The position numbers and the translations under genes were made by a program. From assembly GCA_949318235.1 (NCBI GenBank), contig OX439132.1, positions 29,754,243 to 29,818,242 on the forward strand: a stretch of DNA of 64,000 nt, given 5' to 3'. This document shows positions 1 to 33,593 of this stretch, in pieces (within the stretch, counting starts at the first letter, position 1; each line of letters begins with the position of its first letter). Origin of the DNA: Ecdyonurus torrentis (taxonomy: Eukaryota; Arthropoda; Insecta; Ephemeroptera; Heptageniidae). The notes below the pieces were generated by a model that searched no databases, was not told the origin of the DNA, and worked only from the letters and a program-made list of their open reading frames with translations.

Positions 1-1604
1 TAAAACATAATGGTTCCAGACATTAAAAAGAACATAAAGGTATATACACACAATACAGTATGTCAAATGTCAAGTTTCTATCAGTGAATTTATACTTATA
101 CAAATGTGTGTAATGCTAAGACCACCCTGACAGCTACGTGACGTTTACCTTTTGGTTTAGTAGGTGTAGTGCAATATATTTTTATAGCAAAGGTGCCTTT
201 TTTTCATTATGTAGGGTACTTAGAACAATTACAGTACATACGTTAATATTTATTTTTAATATAATTATACTGAAACTGGAGTTTGTTAAGTTATGATCTG
301 AAATTTTTAATTTTCTTTAAAAGGTTCCATATCATACCAAAACACATTATGTATAAATATACTGTACTGTATGTTAGGTAAAAAGTGGGAATTTATAATG
401 GCATATTCAACGATATTTGTGTCACTTTATACCAAACAGACTGTATACTATCTTTTTTTTTTTTTTTTTCACGTCGTCAATATTTCTGTCGATATATAAG
501 TATATTTTTTATATGTCCCTGAAAATGTTACATAATAATTCAATAAATATGTAAGAAAATTTTGCAGGGTTTCAAAGACAAAATCATGTTTATACGAACT
601 GGAATATCAAATAATTCTTTTTAACTACAATTATGTATTACTGCATAATCATTAAAGATCGGAGTAAAATTTTTGAAACTGTCAAAATCTCCTCTACTCT
701 TCGCACTTTTCTGCCATATAACTTAATTAAGAACGACATTTTATTACATACGGTTATTACATATTATACATACATATTTTAATGCGATACATATTACTGT
801 ACATTACTAATATGAGACACAAAAAAAGAAGCATTTTATTGCATCTTGTAGATACTGTACATTTTATAATAAGTTAAAACGTGAGGCTTTCATAAAGCAT
901 CCTATACTGTTTATAATATCATAATAATGAATTGACCTGCTCTCGCTCTCTGCTTCTAACGGGAATCATCTTTTGCTGGGTGGGAAACCCTACGAGCCAA
1001 AATTACGTAGCCTCTGCAGTGATAGCAGAAATTAACCTCAAATATTGATAATATTTAGCCTAGGTCGAAGCGGCGTCCCATTCACTATATGAACACCCTT
1101 TACGTATGAAAAATCATCCCTCTTGATTAAAAATGATATAAAATAAAAAGCATCGTCACTACAGGCTTAATTATATGTCATTTTTAAAGAATAAAATATA
1201 TAACATAGTAAATTAATTTTATTTTGCATACACATGAAGAATATTATTGAAAACTATTAATAATTTCTGACTACACCCTTCATGTTTACAAAATATTTTT
1301 GTCAAAATTATTTTAAAATTTTCTTACCTTTAAAACTTTTTCATTTCCTAGGAGACCACGTATAATTTATATCCGAACTTATGTTTATCATACAATACAC
1401 ATTTGAGTTTTGAAACGGCTAAAGAATAATTACAAATATTACAAAACATTACACGCAACACAGCCGAAACAGTACTCTCTTTTCGCCATGTTTCTCTCAA
1501 ACTGATTCATTTTTTGTTCCAGGTTTGTAACTCCCTAACATATTCAAGTCCAGCGTTCCAGTTTCAGAGTTGTGCCGGTGTGCCTGAACAAAAACATAAA
1601 CAAA
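1..1604. other. AT-rich upstream sequence, no supported gene
   Basis: No ORF or exon with a family match. A slightly GC-richer patch at 940-1090 could be an untranslated or terminal exon of a neighbour, but nothing fixes a frame. The last 100 bases before 1605 should hold the LSM5 5' UTR; an acceptor-like TTTTTTGTTCCAG ends at 1522. Confidence 0.5.
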
Positions 1605-1656
1605 ATGACTAGCAATGCTTCAGTAACTTCAAATCCATCGACTTTGCTTCCATTGG
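1605..1656 (+). CDS. LSM5: LSM5 coding exon 1
   Basis: Encodes the start Met through LLPL (17 residues) plus the first base of a Glu codon. The donor is G|GTAAGA. The N-terminal extension is slightly longer than in human LSM5. Confidence 0.93.
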
Positions 1657-3756
1657 GTAAGAGAATCGTAGTTTCAAGCATTATTTATAAAATCTATAAT
1701 ATTTTATAAACACATTGCTGTAATAATATGTGTAAAATAAATAAATATTAGATATAAATTATTAATAAACATTGTTCACTTTGCAGAACTGGTCGACAAA
1801 TGTATCGGGTCACGCATTCATATTATCATGAAAAATGATAAAGAAATCGTCGGGACTCTGCTGGGTTTTGATGACTTTGTAAATATGATGCTTGAAGATG
1901 TCACAGAGTACGAGTCAACCCCGGAAGGACGCAGAATTACCAGGCTGGACCAGATTCTGCTCAATGGAAACAACATAACAATGGTAAACTGGCATGCCTT
2001 ACTTTGGTCTTGTGTTGGTAAAAATATTTTTTTAAGCATTTATTATTTTAAACCATAATTCATAAAAGTACTTTCTTTCAAAAGAATAGAACTTACGTTC
2101 AAGACTGTCTCATAAGTACATTAAACAACTCCAATACCTAAACTTTCAAATGCATACATACCGGTACATACATAATATGTTAAGCGTACGACAGCGGTCA
2201 ATTTCTTATCCTATCCGACTAAAAGCGATAAGAAATTGACCACTGTCCTGTGCTTTATGTATGATATGTATGTTATGTTACTGCCAATAAAATTCCATTT
2301 GTTAAGATACTGTACGTATATTTAGATAGGTACAGTATACCGCGAAAATAATATCCCTCTCTGTTCCCCGTGCCCCTCTGCGTTGCCAAGCAATGGATGC
2401 TCCTATACCTGTAATGTTAATCGAGTAATTTCAGAGCTTTCGTGCACTGTCTCCAATGATGTAGATCCTTATTTAATGGTACCTAGTCAAACTTCAATTC
2501 TTTGACTTTTATATTACTTTGCACTTGATTTTTAGAGTCTATCAAATTTAAATGAGAATTTATTAAAAAATGTTCCTTTTTCCATGAAGTTGCACGAGCA
2601 ATCTGAAGTCATTTAATATTTTTAAACCGTAAAATTGAAGTGATAAAAAATTAAAAGCTATGTCATAAATTTTTATATTGTAAAGTAATAATTTAGTGAT
2701 ATTTAGCTGACTAAAACTCTTGATTATAAATATTTATAATATAATTACTCAAAGAATCCCAATGTTACGTTGCTGACCAGCTGTTTCCGGTTTTGGGGGC
2801 GGAGTTTCTCTGTATTCTACCTATCTAAATATATGTATCTTACCATTTGTCATGCAACATCTGTTTTACATTAGAGGTAGTAGAGCAGATATTCATTCAA
2901 AGAATATTGCCTGCCTTATTTAGCTGAGCACCACTGTGCCACCTAATATACATCACATATGTACAGCTCTGGCCAAAAGTTCCCGAACGATTTGCATAGG
3001 CAACCCGCAACCACACTATGTTATCTTTATGAGAAAACGCAGCGGCTGCTGCTGCCCCGTTCTGGAACTTTTGGCCAGAGCTGTACATACATATTATTTT
3101 TTTGCTTTTCAATCTGACGTGAGTGAAAGATGGCAAAAATACAGTACAATCAATAATAAAGAAAAGGGTAGAATTACCAGCAAGGGCCTTACGACAGTAG
3201 AAGTTCTATGGAGAGGTGGAAGTCTCGCATGTCACAGTGTTTTATTATACAAAAGTCCATTTTATAACAAAACACTAAGCCACGTGAGACCTCAATTTCT
3301 CCATAGAACTTTTATGGTGGTAAGGCCCTTGGTGGTCTATCCTTTTCTTTATTATTGATCCTAACCATGATGTTTTGTTTTTTTCCTTAAATAGACAAAT
3401 ACAGTACAAGCAGATAAAAATGTAACATTTGTATCTTATTTATCCTTTATTTGTTTAATTCCTAAGAAGACAATATTGTCACAGCAACAGCTACACAACT
3501 GCTTGGGTTGCTGCTGCATCCAAAGTGTATGTAGAAGAAATACAAAGATGTTCCCAAACCTTGCAGTTCTTTCCAAGCCAGGGGCTATGCTAAAACTTTA
3601 AACTAATGCACATAAAAATTATTCACATTGCAGTCATTGCACATGAAAATGTGCTAATGTGCTGAAATGTGCCACTGTTGAGTTCAGTATACCAATAGCT
3701 AACCATGCCTTCTTTGTCCGCAGCTCGTACCTGGAGGAGAGATGCCTGACTCGTGA
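1605..3756 (+). CDS. LSM5: LSM5, U6 snRNA-associated Sm-like protein (3 exons)
   Basis: Coding exons are 1605-1656, 1787-1983 and 3724-3756, giving 93 residues against 91 in human. LSM5 is one subunit of the heptameric Lsm rings: Lsm1-7 promotes cytoplasmic mRNA decapping and Lsm2-8 binds the 3' end of U6 snRNA in the nucleus. Seen directly: the start [13 protein letters not shown] (exon 2), the Sm1 stretch [16 protein letters not shown], the Sm2 stretch [10 protein letters not shown], and the C-terminus [10 protein letters not shown] with a stop. Both introns are GT-AG; intron 1 is phase 1 and intron 2 is phase 0. The start codon is the first ATG ahead of the TSNAS leader. Intron 2 (1984-3723) contains two inverted-repeat elements. 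The gene converges on the SLC4 gene downstream. The family assignment is near certain. Confidence 0.97.
1787..1983 (+). CDS. LSM5: LSM5 coding exon 2 (Sm fold)
   Basis: Acceptor TTTGCAG at 1786. Carries almost the whole Sm fold, from ELVDKC to NNITM. The donor is ATG|GTAAAC; reading past it breaks the family match and runs to a stop, which fixes the exon end. Confidence 0.96.
2190..2247. repeat. Hairpin in LSM5 intron 2
   Basis: A 21-base stem: 2190-2210 pairs with 2227-2247 with two mismatches (GACAGCGGTCAATTTCTTATC). Outer flanks are weakly complementary, so it may be the core of a decayed MITE. Confidence 0.7.
2964..3083. mobile_element. Tc1/mariner-type MITE in LSM5 intron 2
   Basis: A 120-bp element with inverted ends CAGCTCTGGCCAAAAGTTCC (2964-2983) and its complement (3064-3083), flanked by TA on both sides (2962-2963, 3084-3085). 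The end sequence and TA duplication are typical of Tc1-like elements. It is too short to code for a transposase. Confidence 0.8.
3149..3359. mobile_element. MITE-like inverted repeat, family A copy 1
   Basis: About 211 bp, nearly all of it an imperfect hairpin: ATCAATAATAAAGAAAAGG at the ends, then GCAAGGGCCTTAC and GTTCTATGGAGA inside each arm. A related copy lies at 4798-5106. An open frame crossing it (2936-3358) is an artefact of the repeats. Confidence 0.75.
3724..3756 (+). CDS. LSM5: LSM5 coding exon 3
   Basis: Acceptor TTTGTCCGCAG. Encodes [10 protein letters not shown] and a TGA stop, the conserved end of LSM5 proteins. The exon is only 33 coding bases long. Confidence 0.93.
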   Translation, partial: LVPGGEMPDS

Positions 3757-3824
3757 TCACATTTTCTACTTTTGTCACCAAGGTTCATCTCCATTCCTCT
3801 CATTTATACATTGTAAATTTTACC

Positions 3825-3830
3825 AATAAA
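3825..3830 (+). terminator. LSM5: LSM5 poly(A) signal AATAAA
   Basis: Canonical AATAAA lies 69 bases after the LSM5 stop, followed by a T-rich stretch, which fits a short 3' UTR. Confidence 0.7.
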
Positions 3831-4797
3831 CTTATTTCAGTGTAAGTATAAGTGATTTCATTTATAAATTATGAAACGTCCTTATATTTAACATAAGGAA
3901 GACTTGCGTTGTTCATGCAATCAACCGGGATCTATTGTATTACATACTCAAAAAGTCTGTATTTACAATTTAAAAAACTTATTCCCTATTTATAATATAC
4001 CATAATAACAAGCTCCAAAATATTGTATTTGACAAGAAAATTAAGTGCATTATTTAATTTCTGTTGCACCTGTTATCAGCGTAAATTAATGAAGCTTATC
4101 AGGGAAAGTAGAGGGTCCCCTTATTTAACATTACGCTTATGGGGAAAAATACGTTTTTTTTTTTTTTTTTTTTTTTTTTTTGCAATTTTTTTTGCAATTT
4201 TTTTTTATTATTATTATTTTTTTTTTGCAATTTTTGAAAAAAAACTACTCTACCAATTTTGGAGAAATTTAGATGGGAAATACTCTAATAATATTATATA
4301 GATCAGTGGAAATACTAGACACACGTATACATGTTTTAAGCCGTAGAAAAAATTTAAGAATTTTTAAAACCTATAACATCCATTGATAATTGCTTCAAAA
4401 ATTTCTCTTTTCTGTAGGCTACATTAATATTAGAAGTTCTTGCAATTTTCGTTCAAATTTAAGTTCAAAAGCTATAATTTCTATAAATAAATGAGGAGAC
4501 ATTTTTACTTTACTAAACAGCAGTAGAAACCTGCTTGGTTATGGTCTACTGGTTTTGCTACATGGTCAGTAACCTCTAGTACCCCATCTTTTTTCTGCTG
4601 TGTTTTATCTCTCTTCATCATATTAACTTTTGAGAGAAGTTTTTATGCAATAGTTGCTATTTAAGATTACGTTGCATATTAATCATAATTTTTAGATCCT
4701 TTTTACTAAAGTTTTCTGTTGTTATTTTGTTCTCAAGCATTATCTTGCTTTTATTATTGATATAAGTATAAGTCAATTTAAGGAAAAAACCATCGCT

Positions 4798-5106
4798 GTT
4801 AGGATCAATATTAAAGAAAAGGATAGAATAACCAGCAAGGGCCTCACCACAGTAGAAGTTCTATGGAGAGGTCGAAGTCTCGCATGGCACAGTGTTTTGT
4901 TATAAAAAAGTTCATTTTATAACTGAGAGCTTTAAGTGATAGCCTATTATTAAAAAAAAATAATAATAAATTTTAAAAAAGGCCTTGCCATAGTACAAAT
5001 TCTATGGAGAGGTCGAAGTCTCACGTGGCACGGAACAAAAAACTGTGTCACGCGAGACTTTGACCACTCCATAGAACTTCTGCTGTGGTAAGGCCCTTGC
5101 TGGTAA
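4798..5106. mobile_element. MITE-like inverted repeat, family A copy 2
   Basis: Same family as 3149-3359, with ACCAGCAAGGGCC at 4831-4843 and its complement near 5092-5104. An extra internal half-copy (4980-5040) in direct orientation makes it longer, as if two copies had partly recombined. Confidence 0.65.
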
Positions 5107-5672
5107 TGAGGAAGGTGAATTTTTTTAACCCCCACTTTTTATGACATTTTTGAAAAGAGCGTTAAATTTTTTTTCTTTATTACTGATATAAAACTAAAGT
5201 GTAAAAAATTTGCATGAAAATATGTTTTTATGAAGATTTTTTTTTTTTCATAATATTTTTATTGCAGAGTGAGGTAAACTTAACTTTAGTAAGATTATCT
5301 GGAGGGGAAAAATAAATTTGCTACATGCCTCATTTTTCTTATAAACTTTGAGGATTTTTTTTTAGCACAAACAATTTTTGAATATAAATATTTTTTATTA
5401 TCAATAAAATTAAGTAAATTTTTATAACATGGCTACTATTGAACATAAACATTTTTTTTTTTAATATAAATAAATTTCCAGATTAAACAGCATACATAAT
5501 TATAAGAATATTTGCCTTCCAAGCATCTTTTGTAAACTTTTGTGTGTGTGTGTGTGTGTGTGTGTTGGTTACATAAACTTTTTTTTTGTCAATATTATGG
5601 ATTTATTATAAGATTTTTAAGTCAAATAACAACTGTTAAAAGTTACAGTTTATTTAAAACATTTTAGAAAAT

Positions 5673-5711
<39 letters not shown>

Positions 5712-6122
5712 TAGCACATAACTCCAAATACTACATTAGTGATAAGAGGAGGCCCATAGACATTAAATTAAATAATTCTCACCATAGATATTAAATATAT
5801 TTTGAATGTTTAATCATTTTTTTTCCTTTTAATTGTCATTTGATGTTACTTTCTTATATTGGAGTCTTTTTCTTTTATATATTTTGCTTTTTATCTCAAC
5901 ACAAAATGCTGATTAAAAGCTTATATTTACATAGATAAAATAGTTTTTATTTTCAACGCAATAACAATACATTATACATAGGTTGCAATACTGACAATGG
6001 TAGTTTTGTAGACACACCAACAAAAGAAATAAGAGAGCATTTTTAAGTTGTCATGTGTACACTGGTCCCGAATAAATCTGATCTGCATTAACGTTTCCCC
6101 ATATGTGTGTGTGTGTGTGTGT

Positions 6123-6172
<50 letters not shown>

Positions 6173-7029
6173 CCATTTGGAGAGATGAATGCTGCAGTCA
6201 GATTTTTTTTTGGGGTCATAAAAATAAAAGTACCTATTTTACATGGTTCATAAGAGTACCTATGCTTTAGATCTTTTTACTATAATATGCTCCTCTTTTC
6301 TTAAATAAGTGTATCTCAAAACTTTCACAAACTTCATTCTTTCTTCCTCTCTCTCTCTCTTTTACCTCCTTATGCAACAATTAAATATTAATTGTTATAA
6401 AAAAATTAGGCTACCAATTATGTAATATTTAATTAAATAAAATTGCATTACCGTATATATATTTTTACAAAAATATTTTTTACTTCTCTCGCTTTTTTTT
6501 TTAAAAAATTGAGGGAATGTATTTTTTTTTATTGATAAATAAGTAATTTATAATAAAAATTATAAGTAATAAAAATTAAATTGAGATTTCTATTTCTTCA
6601 CCGATGTCATTAAATTAAATGTATTTAATTGACGGTGGTATTATCAGTTCTCTAAGCTATCAGGTACGGGATTAAAAAAAAATAAAATGAATATTAAATA
6701 ATGACACGAGGGGAGTTGGTTTTTTACTATATATTTTTTTTCTTCAGTAAAAATGATAAATAATAATATACCTTAATTCCAGCTTTTACTTTACCGATAA
6801 CGCCTACAAGAACTAAGCATGCAACCTGCTTAGCAGAAATGCTGAAACAGTTGCATAACCTCAAGGATACAATTACAATTGTAATTGATTCAGCGTTCGA
6901 CATAAATTAACTCTAATTAGAATTTTTGTTGTAGAATCTCAAATTAATAATTCAATAATTTTAAAAAAAATGGGGGGGGGGGGGGGAGGTATCAAAATTT
7001 GATGAATTTGGTTTGCTTACCGAAATATT
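5107..7029. other. Convergent intergenic region, simple repeats only
   Basis: Between the ends of LSM5 and the SLC4 gene. Holds long T runs, (GT)n at 5540-5565, a GT/AC/AT compound array at 6101-6167, and a G15 run near 6972. No gene seen. Confidence 0.6.
6101..6167. repeat. Compound (GT)n-(AC)n-(AT)n microsatellite
   Basis: About nine GT units run straight into about six AC units, forming a palindrome, then about 18 AT units. Confidence 0.9.
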
Positions 7030-7035
7030 TTTATT
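7030..7035 (-). terminator. Candidate poly(A) signal of SLC4 gene
   Basis: AATAAA on the minus strand 255 bases after the stop codon, the first canonical signal downstream. A second lies further on in AT-rich sequence, so the true site is uncertain. Confidence 0.45.
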
Positions 7036-7289
7036 CACTACTCGATTGACATTATGTGTACTGTGTATCGTAATATTTATCAAGATTACCTTGTTAAAAA
7101 AAAAAATAATAATTAAAATCCTACCTCCCCTAAATAGAGAGTATTAAAGTCCTCAAGACAAAAGATTTACTGTATTAAAAACATACGTAAATGAAGTCTG
7201 TATTTAACACCCTTGATTATGGTGCAAACGAGAACAATTATGCACGATGCTTGCACTCGTAACACCTACATGAACATACAGCGTGATGT

Positions 7290-28115
<20,826 letters not shown>

Positions 28116-28409
28116 GTTTGGTCCTTGTGGTCCTTGGTTCTGCCTGCAGACCAAATAACTAGCCTATGCTCACACTGAGCACCATCCACTTCACTAAAAC
28201 ACAAGTCAAACAATAATTGTAACTTTTTATTTGGTTATTCACAAAATAATTAAATGACAATATATTACACATTATGTATTAATAGTGTAGTAATTACGAA
28301 CATAATTAAAGATTTAAAATATTTTAATAGTCTCTTTTTTTGTCTCTTTTTGCAATATCACAAATCACATAAATCAATAAATTTGAAAAAATAAAAAATA
28401 AAAATTTAT

Positions 28410-28589
28410 GTATTGACTAATAAAGGAACAACTGTTTTGAGGCTGACTATAAGCGATTTCGCTCACATCCCCTTTCGTTTAGACGTACTGCGCATGCGTA
28501 GTAAGTATATATATATAGAAACGGAAGCGGATGCGACCAAAATCGCTTAAGTTAGCTTCAAAACAGTTGTTTCTTTATTAATCAATACT
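28410..28589. mobile_element. MITE-like inverted repeat 270 bases upstream of SLC4 start exon
   Basis: About 180 bp. Left arm GTATTGACTAATAAAGGAAC then AACTGTTTTGAGGCT; right arm is its imperfect complement to 28589. The centre holds ACTGCGCATGCGTAGT, an NRF1-like palindrome. No clear target duplication. Confidence 0.65.
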
Positions 28590-30183
28590 GTGTACTTGTA
28601 AGTAAAGGCTCCTTATAGATTTTAATTTATTTTTGTAAATTTAAAATATAATAATATAAGTAATTAAAAACTTGTTCACGTTTCTTAAATACCTAATGAT
28701 TTTTAAGAAAAGCGCGAGTAATAAATAATATAACAAGATTGTTTTTATGGTTTTGGTTCAAAGAACACTAACAAACCAAAACAAATAATTTCAAGGTACA
28801 CATTAAATTGTTATTTTTACTTTCATTTCAATCAGACATGCTATGATTTTTTTTTATGTTGTGATATAATTTTTCCATCGTAGAATTTTTTTTTATATCT
28901 TTGGGATGTAAAATAATAAATAATTATAAATACTGATTGACAGCTCACCATGTTTTCTTAGAATTATATTTTAAAGAAAAACTTACCTAAGAATACCATG
29001 AAGAGCAAACTTTTCAATATAATTTAAAATCTTATACAGCAATAAAATGTTAAAAATATATTTTTACTTATAAGTTGTGTCGTTTATTTGATTTTTATTA
29101 TTTATAGACGTATATGTTTTAAACACAGCCACGTTGCTTGAAACTAAAGTAATAATAACCAAAAGAATGCGTATCGCTATCACAATTTCTAGTAAAAAAA
29201 AAATGGTGACTCGTCGTTGTCAATGCATGCAGTTTTATGGTGAAAAGATAAGCACTACAAATTATTACTATATATGCACCACTAAATTGTAATCCTTTAG
29301 ACTTTTATTGCTTTGATAACATCCGCACACTTATTGCGACAAGTTGTGCAGTGTATAATTTTACGTTACACGCAGCATATAGAAATCATCATTTTTATAT
29401 GGAATTCTTTATTAATTATTATGACATTGAGACTGGAATCATGTAGGTGCTCCACACTCATAAAAGTTAATTGATTTTTTTTTTATATTATTTATTTTAT
29501 GTAAGGAAAATGTTATTAAAATTACGTAAAAATATTCTAAGAAGAGGAAGAAAAAAGCGGCTATATAAATAATTTTATATCTTTCTGATATTATATAATG
29601 GGACCTCTTATGAAATTCACTTACTCTATATAATATTTAGTGGGTTAAACCCAGGCCTGCAGAACCTATCCTATATATGCTATATTAAAAGAAGCAGGAC
29701 CATATATTATTAAAAAAAATTACAAGTAAATAATGAATGATTTATGCAAATGTATGCAGTAAATTGTTAATTCACAAAAGTTGTATACCATTCTCACATT
29801 CTTGTATATTACATAAATGTTTGAAACAAAATATTATATTGATATACATTTTATCCAAAGCAGCTAATAAAATACAACACTAAATTTTGTTTGGGGGTGA
29901 GGGTGGGGGGAAGGGGGAGAATGTTAACATATAAAACATGCTACTGAAAATGTACTTTAACAACATTTTTTTCTTTTTCCTTCTGTGCAAAATTTATATT
30001 TTAATTAAAAATTAATAGACTTGTCAAGCAACTTTTTTTTTTTTGACATATACATTTCAAAACAAGATTTTGAGTAACTTTTGTACAATATATGTTAGGT
30101 AACGACAAAAGTTCAAGTTTTACCGCAAGACCTCTTGGAACAATTGCAATTGGTAAATGATGCACATATGTGAGAGTGAGTTT

Positions 30184-30215
<32 letters not shown>

Positions 30216-31124
30216 ATAGCTGGCAGCGATTCTTGCATCTTCGCCAGCGCAGATTAGAATTTTCTCAAAAAATTTTATTTGCTGATTTTTTATTATTATG
30301 CGATGAATATGTTATTAGGAGATCTAAAATTCTTAATGTAAAAACTTCTATTTTTAATGAGAAAAAATATTTACGAAACTTTCAAAATATATAAAGTCTT
30401 AAATGTTTATAAGTTCTAAAAAATAAAAAGAAACAACAACAACAATAAATACAAATGAATAAACTTATATCAAACTAATAATTCGAAAAAATTAAAAACG
30501 AAGCACGGCTTCCAAACATTACACGTAACAGTACAGTACAAATTGAACTTTTATTTTGACCTACGCTGTCCATTTTAAAGAATGGCCCGCAGCAGAATTA
30601 TTTTTATCTTACAGGTTAGCCAGGTGGCTGTAAAACATACATCTGCCCCGTAATAACACCCTCGATCGCTCTCGCCCCCGCAAAATTACCTTTTCATAAT
30701 GACCTGTTTTTATCATAGCGCACTGTTGCCGCTACTGATTGTTGATCAAAGATTTTGTTCTTTATTGAATTTATTGTAGTGAATTTTGCCAATTATAGAC
30801 AGTTTTTTAAGTTAAAAAACATATTTGATTCTTCCCCCACCTTGGCTTATTTATAACATTTAATTTTATGAAAGCAATTTAAAAAAAAAAATAATAATAA
30901 TACATCATGACAAATTCAATACAACGAACTTAAATGCCGATAAATATATTAAACTGTTTTTATTTGCAACTTCAATTGACCTGAACCTTAAAACTACAAA
31001 TCTCTCAATATAATTGGAGAAAAAAAAAAGAAAAAAAAAAAAAAAAAGAACAAGAACAAGACAAAATAATGATAATAAAAAGCATTAAAATTTTTTTTTA
31101 GAACAAAGAAAAAAGTTTGTTTAC
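28590..31124. other. SLC4 presumed 5' UTR intron
   Basis: AT-rich with no exon seen. Contains a G-quadruplex motif at 29893-29917 (four runs of three or more G) and a short GA array at 30190-30215. Confidence 0.5.
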
Positions 31125-31223
31125 CTGTAATATATGCGTGCGATGCTTCAATTATGTCCAGAGAGAGAAGAAAGAGAGAGATGTATGTATGTATCTCTCA
31201 GGCTACTAAAGCCAAATGTGACT
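31125..31223 (-). promoter_or_regulatory. Candidate SLC4 main promoter and non-coding exon 1
   Basis: On the minus strand a TCAGTC initiator (31225-31220) is followed by about 99 bases ending in a good donor, TTACAG|GTAAAC. There is no open ATG in between. A palindromic TGCGCATGCGC (31257-31267), an NRF1-type site, lies about 35 bases upstream. Splicing would join the acceptor before the start-codon exon at 28143. Confidence 0.4.
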
Positions 31224-32118
31224 GAACCACAACATAGGCACGCGGTTTAAATCAAATGCGCATGCGCTAACCTTAGAGCTGGCAAAACCTGTCACAATTA
31301 AGTCTTAAACAAAGAACTCGCTCAAGAGTAGATAAAAAAAAAAGAAAAAAAAAGTGAAGCTTTTTTTTTTTTTTTTTTTTAATAAAAATAATAATAAATT
31401 TTGATTTGAAAAGAGTTGATGACGTCAACTGCCGGGCGCTATAGGTTAGGGTTTATTTTGCATGACAATAACACCTTTACTTATATAACAACGACAAACT
31501 TTTACTAATTTAATTTAATTGTATACAAACCTATGCGAGGGCAACGAGCTGAGAATAAAAAAAGAAAAAAAAAAATATATATATATATATAGATCACCCG
31601 CGCGCAAGATGTAAAACAACCCGCAGCTATTGTTCACACTGACTGACTTTTGTTATATAGCTGTCTTCGCGCTTTGCACCGATCGAACCGCACTCTCGTT
31701 TTCTTGTTGCTTTGTTTTTTCTATACTTTACCGCATAACACACAACACTAAAATTTTTGATGGATTCTTAAAAACTTCTAAAGTGCAAACTTAACAAAAA
31801 AAATAAAATAATAATAATAATGTACGAAGGAAAAGCATAATATTAATTTGTAAACTTGGAAATACATATAAACTTACGAAAGGAATAAAAAATTACAGTT
31901 TTATAATTGACATTAAAAACATCGCTGCGATCTGAGATTTTGTTTTTATTATGATTATTTTTTTAACTTTTTTTTTATTATTATTAACAAAAATCCGGTT
32001 TGATACACGTCGTTGCCAATTTTAAGTTACGTCAATGAGAGAGACGTTTGATAAAATATTTTATTTAAATCACTTAAATAAGGCACTGAATTATTAAATT
32101 TATAGTAATGAAGATTGA

Positions 32119-32120
<2 letters not shown>

Positions 32121-32195
<75 letters not shown>
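32121..32195. repeat. (AG)n microsatellite
   Basis: About 37 units, plus strand purine. Confidence 0.95.
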
Positions 32196-32198
<3 letters not shown>

Positions 32199-33066
32199 TA
32201 GTTATACTGTGAGTATAATTTTCAAATTTTATGAAATAATAATTTCAATTTTATTTCACATATTTGCCTAAAAAGTTGATGTATTTTTACTAACTGCGTT
32301 TATTTTTTTATTGTTAACGTTTTTTTTATATAAAATCGATCGTTATAGAAAATCTGAAATCTCTAAATAATAATACACGTTTTACGTGGTAATAAATTCT
32401 ATATTCATTTTCTATTCATATTATATTCACAGTCTATTCATAAATTATAACATGTATTATGAGTGTAAAAAAAAAAAAAAAAAAAATGTGATAATTTTTT
32501 TCATTCTTATTTTAAATATTTTGTGACAAACTGTAAAATGCAATTCATGATTTAACCACAGTGAGTACATCGATGAAATGAACACAATAGTTGATTTATA
32601 TGACAAAATGTTGTTGCCACGTCAGAAACAATGCTTTGCTTGAGATCCTGAGTCGAGGGGGCGTGACTCCGCTGCTCGCGGTTGATTGCATCTCACATCT
32701 CACCTGGCAAGTAAAGCCGCAAGGTCAAATGAAGGTTGAGATGTGGATACCGCTAACTGCCGGTGGAATCTCTTGTAGCCGCAAAAAATGTTTTTTATAT
32801 ATATATATTTTTTATATTTAAATGTTTGAAAAAAATAATGATAAAAAAAATAATAAAAAAATAAATATATCCTGTAATTTGTATTATTTGTTTTTGGATT
32901 TTGGTTCTATATCGGCAAACATTTTAGAATGAGATTTGTTATACAAGCTAAGTGATTTCCTTCATTTTCTGACAGAATGCTTGCGTCATTATATTGTTGT
33001 TTACATACTGCAGGTGAAAAATTCCACAAGAATACACTCGTCAGATGAGATGAGAGGAGATAGACT

Positions 33067-33070
<4 letters not shown>

Positions 33071-33133
<63 letters not shown>
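33071..33133. repeat. (AG)n microsatellite
   Basis: About 31 units, plus strand purine; a shorter one follows at 33212-33231. Confidence 0.95.
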
Positions 33134-33136
<3 letters not shown>

Positions 33137-33499
33137 ATATAATATAACGAGACAAACATGTTTTCGTCCAAATATTTTTAGGAGTGGCAATTTTGCTACG
33201 CTATAAACATAAGAGAGAGAGAGAGAGAGAAAACAAAAATAAGAGTAATACTAATTACATATTTAAAAAATAAAAATTATACTGTTTTTAGCTGCAAGGG
33301 AAAAAAATTCCTCCTCGTGAGTATTTTTGGGTTTTGTAATTATACAAAGGCGTTTCAACGCGCGATCTGCTGCGTGAGGGTGGAGAACAAACTGCGCCCA
33401 GTTTAGCCTCATTGTCTGCATGTAGGCCAGCATTCATTTACACCTCATCAGTTCCAGTAATGTATGTAGATTTGAGAGCAGAGACAAAGACAGAGACAG

Positions 33500-33503
<4 letters not shown>

Positions 33504-33588
<85 letters not shown>
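33504..33588. repeat. (GA)n microsatellite with degenerate CAGA start
   Basis: About 42 units, plus strand purine, preceded by ACAGAGACAGAAACAGA. Confidence 0.95.

Positions 33589-33593
<5 letters not shown>

Noticed and set aside
2936..3358. 140-codon plus-strand frame
   Set aside because: It crosses two MITEs inside the LSM5 intron and resembles no protein.
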